This document shows, piece by piece, positions 52,720 through 61,538 of a stretch of DNA of 64,000 nucleotides; positions within the stretch are counted from its first letter, which is position 1; the number at the start of each line of letters is the position of its first letter. A program made the translations under genes and the position numbers. A model generated the notes under the pieces. That model saw only the letters and a list, made by a program, of their open reading frames with translations, did not search any database and was not told the DNA's origin. Origin of the DNA: Anaerolineae bacterium (lineage in GTDB: Bacteria; Chloroflexota; Anaerolineae; Anaerolineales; Anaerolineaceae); assembly GCA_013178295.1 (NCBI GenBank), contig JABLWW010000004.1, positions 1 through 64,000 of the forward strand, written 5' to 3'.

Positions 52720-54168
52720 TCATTCAGCTGGGATGCGCTTTGCAAAAATAAGCCTGTACAAACGACCGATTTCCCCAATCTTCACCAGCTTGATTAGAAG
52801 AAGCCCGCCAGCACAACAGCAAAGAAGCACCCCCTTAAGCGCAATCGAAACAAAAATCCCCAGAGGAAGCTGAACAGCATTCAGCAAAACAATTGCAACA
52901 CACAAAAAGGCTGCCAGCCCTAGCTGGCGCCATGCGTGCGGTACAGGGTAATACTTCTGACTGAACCACATATTGAGCGCAAAAATGAGCGCATTGCTGA
53001 GCAAATTGGCAAACGCAGCCCCGCGAACTCCCATCATGGGTATCAGCGAAAAATTAAGGACTGTGGTCACCAAAGCGCCAAGAATGTTAATCACTGCGAT
53101 GATACGCGTTTTCTTTACCAACGTTAACCCAGGGGCAAAAATATACATATCCACCAGCATTGCTGCTGGCGCCATGAAGGGAATAATACCCGCTGCAGCT
53201 TCATATTCTGCTGGTGCAAAAACCAGGATGATCTCCCTTGAAAAAAGCGACAGGGCAACAAAGGTCAACAAGCCAAAGGCACAAAAATAACGAAAAATGT
53301 GTGCAATCTCGGCTGGGGTCTCCGGCTTGCGATAGTTGTTATAAATCAGCGGCGTTAGCGCACCGCGAAAAGCGATCATCAATAGACTGACAATAGAGGT
53401 GATGCGATATGCCACGCCAAAGACTCCAACATCCGCCAGTGTCAGCAGGCTTTTGATCATGATGCGGTCAACATAGAGCATGACAAATACGCTGATGCTG
53501 GCAGGCACCAACGGGATAGAGAAGCGCAACATCTCGACCAGCTTTGCCCAGTCAAACTGTAAGGCATAGCTGCGTTTGCCAAAATAAAATGCCAGACAGC
53601 TGCCTGCCAAATTGCCGCAAATTTGCCCCAGCAAAACCCCCAGAACCCCCAAACGCAACGCCAGCACCAGCACAATGGTCAGGAGAATGGAGGTCAACGT
53701 TGTCAACAGGCTGGTGATGGCATAACCGCGCGGCAAAAGCATCCAGCGCAGCTGTCCCTGCAACAGATAAAAGAAGCCCTGCAGGCTGGTTGCCAGCAGC
53801 GCTACCTGAAAGATCATCAAACGCTGCGGCGCATCCAACATCAATGCAGTCAACGGTCGCGAAAAAATCAACCCAACAAGAGCAAACAAACCATACGCGC
53901 CCACCGTGAACCAGAGTGCTGTTGAGGCAACGCGAGTTTTCTCGCTTTCGTCCTGTGCATCGCTGTAGAAAATGGCAAGCGCCTGCGAAATCTCCAGCGG
54001 GGCAATCAGACAAACCAGAGCCGCAAACACGGTAAGAATGTCAATGACGCCATAATCTTCGGGGGTAAGGACACGGGTATAAAAAGGCAAAAGGAGAAAT
54101 GAAATCCCACGTGCCAGAATGGTCGTTACTCCATAAACAGCGCTGTCCTTGACAAATTGTTTAATCAT
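52720..54168 (-). CDS. Polysaccharide flippase (Wzx/MATE-like)
   Basis: A 482-residue integral membrane protein with 12-14 spans of the polysaccharide-export MVF superfamily. FVKDSAVYGVTTILARGISFLLLPFYTR-type start, GVIDILTVF and VFGVAYRITSIVSL fit lipid-linked-oligosaccharide flippases. It should move undecaprenyl-linked glycan across the membrane. It starts six bases after the glycosyltransferase stop, on the same strand. Confidence 0.9.
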   Translation of the reverse strand: MIKQFVKDSAVYGVTTILARGISFLLLPFYTRVLTPEDYGVIDILTVFAALVCLIAPLEISQALAIFYSDAQDESEKTRVASTALWFTVGAYGLFALVGLIFSRPLTALMLDAPQRLMIFQVALLATSLQGFFYLLQGQLRWMLLPRGYAITSLLTTLTSILLTIVLVLALRLGVLGVLLGQICGNLAGSCLAFYFGKRSYALQFDWAKLVEMLRFSIPLVPASISVFVMLYVDRIMIKSLLTLADVGVFGVAYRITSIVSLLMIAFRGALTPLIYNNYRKPETPAEIAHIFRYFCAFGLLTFVALSLFSREIILVFAPAEYEAAAGIIPFMAPAAMLVDMYIFAPGLTLVKKTRIIAVINILGALVTTVLNFSLIPMMGVRGAAFANLLSNALIFALNMWFSQKYYPVPHAWRQLGLAAFLCVAIVLLNAVQLPLGIFVSIALKGVLLCCCAGGLLLIKLVKIGEIGRLYRLIFAKRIPAE

Positions 54169-54174
54169 GCGGTT

Positions 54175-55446
54175 TCAGCCAAGTGCAAACTGGCACAAAT
54201 GCCTTTCGAGAGCAGGCTTATCAGTGAGGTGCAGAGCCTGGACTCCGGCTTTTTCTATGATTTTTCTGACCATGTCTCGGATATCTTCCTCCGGTGCAGC
54301 CGCCCCCAGAAAATATTCGATTTCTTTCGGGTCAAAAAGCCACGCGCTGGGGATATCCCCCCCAATGATCTGCCAGTATTTTTCCGCCACGCGGCGCGGG
54401 TTCCAGTTTTCGGTTACAAATTTGCGCGCCTGTTCACCCAGGGCACGACAATAGTCTCTATCAGCAGCCAGCATTTCGATGGCGCTTTCAATTTCGGAAG
54501 GGTGACAGTACAAAGAAGGTGGAATCATCTCCGCTGGGAAAAGACGCTGAACAGCATCCCTGGCATAACCAGCCGTCACGGTCGGTTTACCAAAGAACGC
54601 CGCCTCAGTCGCCAGCCCAGCCATCGGGGTGTCAGAATATAGCTCGTCAACCACAAAATCGCAGCAAGCCAGCTCCTGGAGCACCACCGTATTGGGTTTG
54701 CCGCTGATCTCAACATAGTCAACCGCGTATCCCCGCCCCTGCACACTGGCAATTGCCTGACGGATGCGCGGCGTCCCTTTGAGACGCGGGTTGGAAGGCG
54801 AATGCAGCACGCGCACACCTGTACCAAAAGAGTGTTGGCACACTGGTAGCGAAACAGGCGGCTGAAAAGGAATCCCCAGACACAAAAACTGAACAAACGG
54901 CTTCTCAAGAAACTGAGCCGAGAGCGTATGGCAGATAATTGCATCGGCATATCGTTCAACAGTGCGCACCATCCGCTTCTGGCGGCGTGCATGACGGATG
55001 CAATCCTCAACAGAATAACCGGAGGCGCTGTTGGCAGGATATCCTATGTAAGCGGGGCGGGTATCCGACCCGTTAAACACGAAGAGCAATTTCTTTTTGA
55101 AGAATTTAAGTATCGGCAAATCGTATAGAAACAGAAATGTAATGCCATAAGAAAAAATAAAAACGTCGTAGCGTGGCAAAGCCCAGAGAAAAACACCTAG
55201 AGCGATCAGCGTGTGAACAGCCTTCCAGAATATTCTGCGCACCAGCGGCGCACCCGCTGTTGCGGCATTCTTCGCCGCCACCCAACGAATCAGTTGACGC
55301 GGCAGACTGCTTTTCTCATCTGGCTGATGGTAAAAGACGGATTCGTAAAGGTTAACGAAGTCACACGCAATGCCCAACTCGCGGAAACCCCTCTGCAAAT
55401 TCCCGTAATAACCTGCTATTTCGGTAATGCCAATAAAGATTCTCAT
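54175..55446 (-). CDS. Glycosyltransferase (GT4-like)
   Basis: A 423-residue protein with a GT-B-like layout. The N-terminal half has IGITEIAGYYGNLQRGFREL and a hydrophobic stretch (about 90-140) with FNGSDTRPAYIGYPA. The C-terminal half has VRVLHSPSNPRLKGTPRI, VDELYSDTPMAGLATEAAFFGKPT (sugar-nucleotide site) and LGEQARKFVTENWNPRRVAE. The donor and acceptor are unknown. Its ATG overlaps the acyltransferase stop by four bases. Confidence 0.82.
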   Translation of the reverse strand: MRIFIGITEIAGYYGNLQRGFRELGIACDFVNLYESVFYHQPDEKSSLPRQLIRWVAAKNAATAGAPLVRRIFWKAVHTLIALGVFLWALPRYDVFIFSYGITFLFLYDLPILKFFKKKLLFVFNGSDTRPAYIGYPANSASGYSVEDCIRHARRQKRMVRTVERYADAIICHTLSAQFLEKPFVQFLCLGIPFQPPVSLPVCQHSFGTGVRVLHSPSNPRLKGTPRIRQAIASVQGRGYAVDYVEISGKPNTVVLQELACCDFVVDELYSDTPMAGLATEAAFFGKPTVTAGYARDAVQRLFPAEMIPPSLYCHPSEIESAIEMLAADRDYCRALGEQARKFVTENWNPRRVAEKYWQIIGGDIPSAWLFDPKEIEYFLGAAAPEEDIRDMVRKIIEKAGVQALHLTDKPALERHLCQFALG

Positions 55447-56015
55447 TTATGATACACAAGCCTGATGTCATCCCCCTCAATAACAACCTTTCCAATCACC
55501 CGACAGGGCACACCAACAGCCACCGAAAAGGGCGGTATATCTCGATTGACAAACGAACACGCCCCAATAACCACGTGATCGCCAATAGTTACCCCCCGTG
55601 CAACCACCGTCTGGCTACCAAGATAGGTACAATCACCAATCACCACCGGCGCCTTTGGGTATGGAGCTTTGCCTCCTGATAAAGCCCACAACACCGAATC
55701 ATGCGTATAAATCTGCACCCCAGAGCTGATGCTGCAATAGTCACCAATGGTAATCCCGCCGCTACCCTCCAGAATGGTGAAAGGCCCAATCCATGTATGT
55801 TCACCTACCTGCACATCGCCAAACACATAGCTGTTGTGATAAATGCTACTCCCCACACCAAACCCCAAATGCCTGGCGCGCTCCCAACGGTCGAAGAGCA
55901 ATTCGTCAAAGGGCAAATCGCGGTCAAATTTCTGTTTCATTTCGGCACGCAATGCCTGATCCAACTTCTGGATTTGTTGCGCAAGAGATTTCACGTTATC
56001 ATCCATAAAAGCCAC
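55443..56015 (-). CDS. Hexapeptide-repeat acyltransferase (WbbJ/Maa type)
   Basis: A 190-residue left-handed beta-helix acyltransferase. An N-terminal helix (about 8-30) precedes hexapeptide repeats such as VGEHTWIGPFTILEGSGGI, ITIGDYCSISSGVQIYTHDS and VIGDCTYLGSQTVVARGV, ending with GVPCRVIGK. Members acetylate sugars of surface glycans using acetyl-CoA. It follows asnB by ten bases. Confidence 0.88.
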   Translation of the reverse strand: MAFMDDNVKSLAQQIQKLDQALRAEMKQKFDRDLPFDELLFDRWERARHLGFGVGSSIYHNSYVFGDVQVGEHTWIGPFTILEGSGGITIGDYCSISSGVQIYTHDSVLWALSGGKAPYPKAPVVIGDCTYLGSQTVVARGVTIGDHVVIGACSFVNRDIPPFSVAVGVPCRVIGKVVIEGDDIRLVYHK

Positions 56016-56025
56016 AAACTCTTTT

Positions 56026-57894
56026 TCAATTCAGGTATTTGCGAAGCCACCATTCCACGCTGATCAGCGACCAGATGAGCAAACGGCGGTTTTCACGCCC
56101 CTGCAGGTGGTCTTCAACCAGGCTGCTCACCGTTGGGTAGTCAAGGTACTGGTAAATTCTAGCACGCGGGTTGAGCACCTCACGGCGCACATAATCAATG
56201 CTCTCTCCCTTGAACCAGCTGGCATCAGGGGCAGAAAAGCCCTGTTTCTGAGCATTGGCAATCTCTTCGGGAATATAACGAGACATCACCTTGCGCAGAA
56301 GCAGTTTGCCATCATTTGTCTGCCGAAAATACTTGCGCAGATCATTCTCGTTCATACGCGTTACAGCGTCCAGGTTGTTAAGCTTCATGCTGACTGGCAA
56401 ACGCATGGCAAAGTCCACCAGGTCATTATCCAGAAAGGGAACCCGTGTTTCCAGACCGTGCGCCATACTCAGCTTGTCCTCGATAACCAGCAGCCCATGC
56501 AGGAAAGTCTTGGCTTCCAGATACAACGAAAGATTGACATAATCGGCAGGTCGGGAGATAAAATCCATGCGGCAGTTGTTAAACACACTACGGAAGATAT
56601 CGCGTGTCGAAACGTGCGCCACATTGCTCCAGATGGGTTTGAAGAAAGCCTGTATCATACCATTGGAAAGCAAACGCTGCCAGTAGGCATAATATTTATC
56701 AATATAATCTTCAAAACTGTCATTGATGACCGCATGATAATAACGCCACGGATAGCCGCCAAACAATTCATCACCGCCACCGCCAGAAAGCACCACCTTG
56801 ACAAATTTACCGGCAAGCTGATGCGCATAAAAGTTGGGATAACTCTGCCCAACGCGCGGTTCCTCAATATGCCAGGCAAGACGCGGCATGACCCGCTCCA
56901 TATCACCCGCTTTGAGCACCATCTCATAGTGCTCCGTCTTGAAGCGATAAGACATTAACTCGGCTTTCTGACGCTCATCAAAAGCCAGTTCAAGTCCTGA
57001 AGCAGAGTGCAGATCAAAGCCGCAGGTAAACGTCTTGAGATAGGGAAGCTGGGTAGCGGCAATGGCAGTAATCGTCCCCGAATCCATACCGCCGCTGAGA
57101 TAGGAGCCGACATCCACATCGCTGACCAACTGACGACAGACCGCCTGACGCACAAGACGATCAAGCTCCTCAGCAAGCTCACGTTCATCCTGCGTTTTTT
57201 CAGGCTCGATAAACTGATAATCCCAGTAACGTATTGGCTGTGGCAGAACTGTCATCCCTGTTTTCAGGCGCAGGTATGACCCGGCTGGCAGAAGGCGAAT
57301 GTCTTTGTACAAGGTACGGTCAGTAAAGAGATTTTGAAATGTAAAATACTCCAGCAACGCCTCTTGATCAAGTTCAACCCGGCAGGCGGGGTACGCCAGA
57401 ATCGCTTTGACTTCCGAAGCAAAAAGCAGCGTAGAGCCCTGTAAGGTGTAGTAAAGCGGTTTGATGCCAAAGCGGTCGCGTCCTAGAATTAATTCACGAT
57501 TCTGACGATCCCAAAGGGCAAAGGCAAACATGCCATTGAAACGATTGAGAGCTGATAACCCCCAGGTCTGAAATGCGTAGAGAAGCACCTCTGTATCTGA
57601 ACGCGACCGAAACTGACACCCCTGCGCTTCTAGCTCAAGCCGCAGCTCCTGAAAGTTATAAGTCTCACCATTGTAGGCAATGACCCAGTGACCATCAGCA
57701 GTCATCATGGGCTGGTGCGCCAGCGGCGAAAGATCAATTATTGCCAACCGGCGGTGACCCAGCCCAAGCGCGCCATCGGTGTAAAAACCTTCACCATCCG
57801 GACCGCGATGCGCAATTGCCTCTGTCATACGACGCAGCAAGGCTGGAGAGGCAGGTTCTCCATTTAGATTATAGATGCCTGCAATCCCGCACAT
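56026..57894 (-). CDS. asnB: Asparagine synthase (glutamine-hydrolysing)
   Basis: A 622-residue two-domain amidotransferase. Cys2 in MCGIAGIYN is the glutaminase nucleophile, with IAYNGETYNFQELR and RSDTEVLL. The synthetase domain has the PP-loop SYLSGGMDSGTITAIA and VVLSGGGGDELFGGYPW. In surface-glycan clusters such enzymes often amidate sugar acids or glycan precursors, so a role other than making free asparagine is possible. It is first of the minus-strand group ending at the flippase. Confidence 0.92.
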   Translation of the reverse strand: MCGIAGIYNLNGEPASPALLRRMTEAIAHRGPDGEGFYTDGALGLGHRRLAIIDLSPLAHQPMMTADGHWVIAYNGETYNFQELRLELEAQGCQFRSRSDTEVLLYAFQTWGLSALNRFNGMFAFALWDRQNRELILGRDRFGIKPLYYTLQGSTLLFASEVKAILAYPACRVELDQEALLEYFTFQNLFTDRTLYKDIRLLPAGSYLRLKTGMTVLPQPIRYWDYQFIEPEKTQDERELAEELDRLVRQAVCRQLVSDVDVGSYLSGGMDSGTITAIAATQLPYLKTFTCGFDLHSASGLELAFDERQKAELMSYRFKTEHYEMVLKAGDMERVMPRLAWHIEEPRVGQSYPNFYAHQLAGKFVKVVLSGGGGDELFGGYPWRYYHAVINDSFEDYIDKYYAYWQRLLSNGMIQAFFKPIWSNVAHVSTRDIFRSVFNNCRMDFISRPADYVNLSLYLEAKTFLHGLLVIEDKLSMAHGLETRVPFLDNDLVDFAMRLPVSMKLNNLDAVTRMNENDLRKYFRQTNDGKLLLRKVMSRYIPEEIANAQKQGFSAPDASWFKGESIDYVRREVLNPRARIYQYLDYPTVSSLVEDHLQGRENRRLLIWSLISVEWWLRKYLN

Positions 57895-58063
57895 TACTCA
57901 ACGCCCAGCCTCAATTGAACAGCTACCCCGGAGCATATCTCTGATTCTACCACAGGCAGATGACAACACCCAAAAAGACCGTTTTGCGTTTCTGCACATG
58001 AACTGCTGAAAGCTCACCAAATAAAAGTCATAAGTAACCCCTCTGGAAATTTTGAAGACGGGC

Positions 58064-58092
58064 TTGATTTGTTTGTGAATCCTGAGTATACT
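58064..58092 (+). promoter_or_regulatory. Promoter of the short-ORF cassette
   Basis: TTGATT (58064-58069) and TATACT (58087-58092) are separated by exactly 17 bases on the plus strand. From 57895 to 58063 I see nothing definite. Confidence 0.7.
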
Positions 58093-58144
58093 TACCATAG
58101 TTGCTTTGATTTTCTGTTCGTCATACACAAGGAGTGTTCAATTC

Positions 58145-58336
58145 ATGGATTCAGATTGCACAGACGGAAGTTCGGATAGTACGCCTCCCCTTTTAGGGGA
58201 CCTACCGAGACCGTCTCAGCTCATTGAAATCGAAGGGCTGCGCAGCACAATGCCGATGGCTTCAAAGCATGTTGCTGTTTGTACCCTGTTCAGATATCAG
58301 GCTATTTCAGGAGATACCAGCTTTACGAGGGCTTAG
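58145..58336 (+). CDS. Short ORF of 63 codons, possible leader peptide
   Basis: From ATG 58145, with AAGGAG ten bases upstream, a frame of 63 codons begins MDSDCTDGSSDSTPPLLGDL. It has no signal peptide or known motif. It lies between a good promoter and a perfect terminator, so the whole transcript is about 310 bases. It may be a small protein, a leader peptide controlling the ABC ATPase gene by attenuation, or simply part of a non-coding RNA. Coding evidence is limited to the Shine-Dalgarno. Confidence 0.4.
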   Translation: MDSDCTDGSSDSTPPLLGDLPRPSQLIEIEGLRSTMPMASKHVAVCTLFRYQAISGDTSFTRA

Positions 58337-58372
58337 CGCCCAGGCTTGCTAGCCATGCTCCATCAGCGCTTC

Positions 58373-58410
58373 ACCGGCTGGTTCCCTGAACCAGCCGGTT
58401 TGTTTCTTTT
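58373..58410 (+). terminator. Rho-independent terminator or attenuator
   Basis: ACCGGCTGGTTC (58373-58384) and GAACCAGCCGGT (58388-58399) are perfect 12-base complements with a three-base loop, followed by TTGTTTCTTTT. It ends 32 bases before the ABC ATPase start, which is the layout of an attenuator. Confidence 0.88.
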
Positions 58411-58442
58411 GCGCAACATCTTTTGCAGAAAGGAGCTGTGCG

Positions 58443-59333
58443 ATGCGCTGGGTAATTCGTACCGAAAACCTAACCAAGTACTATGCTCACCATCGGGGAG
58501 TTGAGGGGCTTTGCCTTGACGTCGAAGCAGGCGAGATTTTTGGCTTTCTTGGTCTGCCGGGAGCCGGGAAGACCACTACTACATCCCTGTTGTTGGATTT
58601 CATCCACCCCACTAGAGGGTGGGCATCTATTCTGGGTATGGATACACAGCGTTATGGTGCCAAGATACGCAAACAGGTAGGATATCAACCCTCTCAGGTG
58701 TTTGCCTATCCACATTGGACAGTCGGGCAGCTTTTGCAGCATCGAGGAAAGCAAAACAGCCATTTCGACTGGGGTTATGCCTGCCAATTGATGGAGGCAT
58801 TTGCCCTGCATCCCGAGCGCAGAGTATTTCATTTGAGCAAAATAGAAAAGCAAAAAGCCAAACTGATCCAGGCTTTTGTAAACGGCGATAAGCTGCTGAT
58901 ATTAGATGAACCTGTCAACGGTATGGATGAAGAGGCGCATCAGGCATTTTATCATCTGGTTGCGGAGGCGCGCGCAACAGGCCGTACCATATTCCTCACA
59001 ACCGACTCTCTGGCAGATGTGGAGCGCGTCTGTGACCGCGTGGCAATTCTGCATCACGGACGGCTGCTGGGAATTGAGCGCGGTGTACATTTGCGCGGAC
59101 GGGCTATCCGCAAGGTAGAACTGCGTTTTAGCACTCAGGTTTCCCCAGAGGCGTTTAGTCGTATCCCCAACTTGAAAGATATAACAGTCGAAGGCAATAT
59201 CCTGCGTTGCACCGTGCATGGAGATCCCGATGCGCTGATCAAAACAGCCAGTCAGTTTCGCGTTTGTGATATCATCAGCCAGCGTTCCAGCCTGGAAGAG
59301 TTGCTGGTTGCTTCCTACAGTTGTCCCAATTAG
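58443..59333 (+). CDS. ABC transporter ATP-binding protein, degenerate motifs
   Basis: A 296-residue ATPase resembling the CcmA/BcrA export group. Walker A GLPGAGKT (37-44) and Walker B LLILDEP are intact. The signature, normally LSGG, reads LSKI (131-134), and the switch His (SSH in relatives) is Asp188 in LTTDSLADVE. A C-terminal extension follows residue 220. AAAGGAG precedes the ATG. No permease gene is adjacent, and it is on the opposite strand from its neighbours. It may work in a heterodimer or be regulatory. Confidence 0.82.
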   Translation: MRWVIRTENLTKYYAHHRGVEGLCLDVEAGEIFGFLGLPGAGKTTTTSLLLDFIHPTRGWASILGMDTQRYGAKIRKQVGYQPSQVFAYPHWTVGQLLQHRGKQNSHFDWGYACQLMEAFALHPERRVFHLSKIEKQKAKLIQAFVNGDKLLILDEPVNGMDEEAHQAFYHLVAEARATGRTIFLTTDSLADVERVCDRVAILHHGRLLGIERGVHLRGRAIRKVELRFSTQVSPEAFSRIPNLKDITVEGNILRCTVHGDPDALIKTASQFRVCDIISQRSSLEELLVASYSCPN

Positions 59334-59388
59334 CCTGAATGCTGCCCTGCATTATCCGGTTTTGGAAAATGGGTATCCTCAAAAAGAT

Positions 59389-60075
59389 TTATTTGGCAGA
59401 AGAGGATGGTCTTGTTTCCAAATAACTCTCCCCTTCCTCTCTGTGGCGAATCACCCGCGCTGGGACACCATAAGCCAGACTATGATCGGGGATATCACGG
59501 ACAACAAGCGCCCCGGCGCCGATCACGGTATGGCTACCAATGCATCTTCCTTGAAGAATATTCGCTCCCAGACTGATGGCAGAAAATGCGCCAATGTGCA
59601 CGTTGCCCCCAGTAGTTGCTCCAGGCGCCAGGCTGGAGAAGTCTTCCATCACACAGTCATGATCCAAAGAGGATCGGGTGTTAAGGATGCAGAAGTTACC
59701 AATTTGGCTATCACTGTTGACCACCACTCCTGCCATAATCACCGTCCCTCGCCCAACGTGAACGCCGCGTGCAATCTGTGCTGAAGGGTGAATAGCAGTG
59801 ATGAACGAAAACCCAGGCAGCGCAAGCAGCATGGTTTGGGCAATTTTTGCCCGTTTCCAATTATCACCAACGGCGATGGTCCCACCTTCAAGACGATATC
59901 CTTCAACAAGCGCAGCCAAATCTGCCACTTTGCCAAGAATTTTGTACCCGAACGCCTCCTCACCCACCGGGCGAAAATCGTCCAACAGCCCTGCAATGGT
60001 GTATTGCCCCTCGCGCTCAATAATGTCAATCACCACCTTTGCGTGACCACTGCTGCCTACCACAACAATATTCAT
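59389..60075 (-). CDS. NeuD-family sugar O-acyltransferase
   Basis: A 228-residue enzyme. The N-terminal Rossmann-like part (VVVGSSGHAKVVIDIIE) is followed by a left-handed beta-helix with ARGVHVGRGTVIMAGVVVNS and SLGANILQGRCIGSHTVIGA, ending with YGVPARVIR. NeuD-type enzymes acetylate nucleotide-linked or amino sugars. It starts 26 bases after the FAD-enzyme stop and belongs to the minus-strand glycan operon. Confidence 0.9.
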   Translation of the reverse strand: MNIVVVGSSGHAKVVIDIIEREGQYTIAGLLDDFRPVGEEAFGYKILGKVADLAALVEGYRLEGGTIAVGDNWKRAKIAQTMLLALPGFSFITAIHPSAQIARGVHVGRGTVIMAGVVVNSDSQIGNFCILNTRSSLDHDCVMEDFSSLAPGATTGGNVHIGAFSAISLGANILQGRCIGSHTVIGAGALVVRDIPDHSLAYGVPARVIRHREEGESYLETRPSSSAK

Positions 60076-60101
60076 CCAATAGCCTCTGATTGTCTCTGGG
60101 A

Positions 60102-61538
60102 CTAGATGGGATTGGGGTCAACGTAATCGGGAAGCAACTCGTTGAGCGAGAGGGAGATACGGTCGCGGTAACGCAGATACTTGGCGACCTCAAAACCCAT
60201 CCAGATAACATCATCCACGTTAGCGTAGGAGAACAATCCCTGCCGCCCAAAAGTCATCAAGTTATCAATGCCTTTGACAAATTGCAGGATGTTTCCCACT
60301 TTTTTTTGATACCCAACACGAAAGCGAGGATAGGCGTGCTGCAAGCGGCGGATATGGTAGCCCTCTATCTGGCTGCGCTGCAGGAGATGATGCTTCTCCA
60401 AAGCAGTGATACACTTTTCAAAAATCTGGTCAGCACTCATCCGCCAGGTCTCATCTCCATACCCACAGGTTAACTCAATACATACCGCGTTTTTTCCCGG
60501 CGGCACCATATCACGGCTGAAAAGCCCAACGTCGTAAATCCGATTAAAGGGAAACTCTAACTCTCCAAAATACAGCAGAGGGATATTGAAAACATCCGGC
60601 TTATTAATGTTGAGATACAAAAAAACCTCAGAGGTGAAATCCAACCCGCGGGCTGCTTCAGCAGCCGCTGATGGAGCTTGATCACCCATCATCAGCACCA
60701 TATCATTGATAGGAATGGTGGACAAGACATGCCAATTGTTGTGATCAGCGGCAAAATCCAGAAAGTGCTCCTGTCCTTGATTGCGGTACGTGAGACCATC
60801 AATATGGTTACCATTTAGATGAATCTTTACAACCTCGCAGCCGGTTAGAATCTTTCCCCCATCGCGCAGGATATCGCGGGTGAAAAAATCAATGATGGTG
60901 CCCACACCACAACGTGGGTAGTAATTTTTGATCAGGCGCGGATTTTCCAGGTGCAGTTTCTCTTTGCGGAACACAATGGCTAAAAGTAATTCGGTGATGC
61001 TTCGCACCGCCACACGTTTGATTGCGACGACATCGGATAATTCGGAGGGTTTGATACCCCACGCCTTCTGCGAGTAGGGCCCAAAGAAGATGTTATAAAA
61101 CCGTCTGCCAAAGCGGTTGACAATCCAGCGCTCGTATGTGCCGTCATCGCGAAAGCCGGGCACAAACAGGCTGCGGACGCGGCTGGCAAAGAAGCTGATT
61201 CCGCAAGCAACCACCGTCAACGGCGGCAGCGATTTGAGCACCTGCAAACCAACCAGCGGATAGTCAATCCGTTTCCGATGAAAATATAATTGAGCGCGCA
61301 GTTTCCATTCAATAAATTGATCGCCCAGATTGCGGCCAAGAAACTCTGTGATGCTGGCATGACGCGAATGAATATTATGAGGTCCAAGATCGTAACGATA
61401 GCCGTCTTTCTCAAATGTAATTGCCTGACCCCCACAAACAGGCTCGCGCTCCAGTACAATGACATGATGCCCGTCTTTTACCAGATTCCAGGCTGCGCAA
61501 AGCCCCGCCGGTCCTGCGCCTAAAACAACAACTTTCAT
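60102..61538 (-). CDS. FAD-dependent oxidoreductase, protoporphyrinogen-oxidase/UGM-like
   Basis: A 478-residue flavoprotein. The N-terminal FAD motif is VVLGAGPAGLCAAWNL with the acidic ILEREP, then GYRYDLGPHNIHSRH, and near the C-terminus MTFGRQGLFSYANVDD. Relatives in glycan clusters are UDP-galactopyranose-mutase-like or amine-oxidase-like; the substrate is not clear. ATG 61538 overlaps the DegT gene stop by four bases; an open stretch upstream to 61739 is not used. Confidence 0.85.
   Translation of the reverse strand: MKVVVLGAGPAGLCAAWNLVKDGHHVIVLEREPVCGGQAITFEKDGYRYDLGPHNIHSRHASITEFLGRNLGDQFIEWKLRAQLYFHRKRIDYPLVGLQVLKSLPPLTVVACGISFFASRVRSLFVPGFRDDGTYERWIVNRFGRRFYNIFFGPYSQKAWGIKPSELSDVVAIKRVAVRSITELLLAIVFRKEKLHLENPRLIKNYYPRCGVGTIIDFFTRDILRDGGKILTGCEVVKIHLNGNHIDGLTYRNQGQEHFLDFAADHNNWHVLSTIPINDMVLMMGDQAPSAAAEAARGLDFTSEVFLYLNINKPDVFNIPLLYFGELEFPFNRIYDVGLFSRDMVPPGKNAVCIELTCGYGDETWRMSADQIFEKCITALEKHHLLQRSQIEGYHIRRLQHAYPRFRVGYQKKVGNILQFVKGIDNLMTFGRQGLFSYANVDDVIWMGFEVAKYLRYRDRISLSLNELLPDYVDPNPI

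Noticed and set aside
58106-58144. Earlier start for the short ORF before the ABC ATPase
   Set aside because: The upstream start has no Shine-Dalgarno, whereas ATG 58145 has AAGGAG ten bases upstream.
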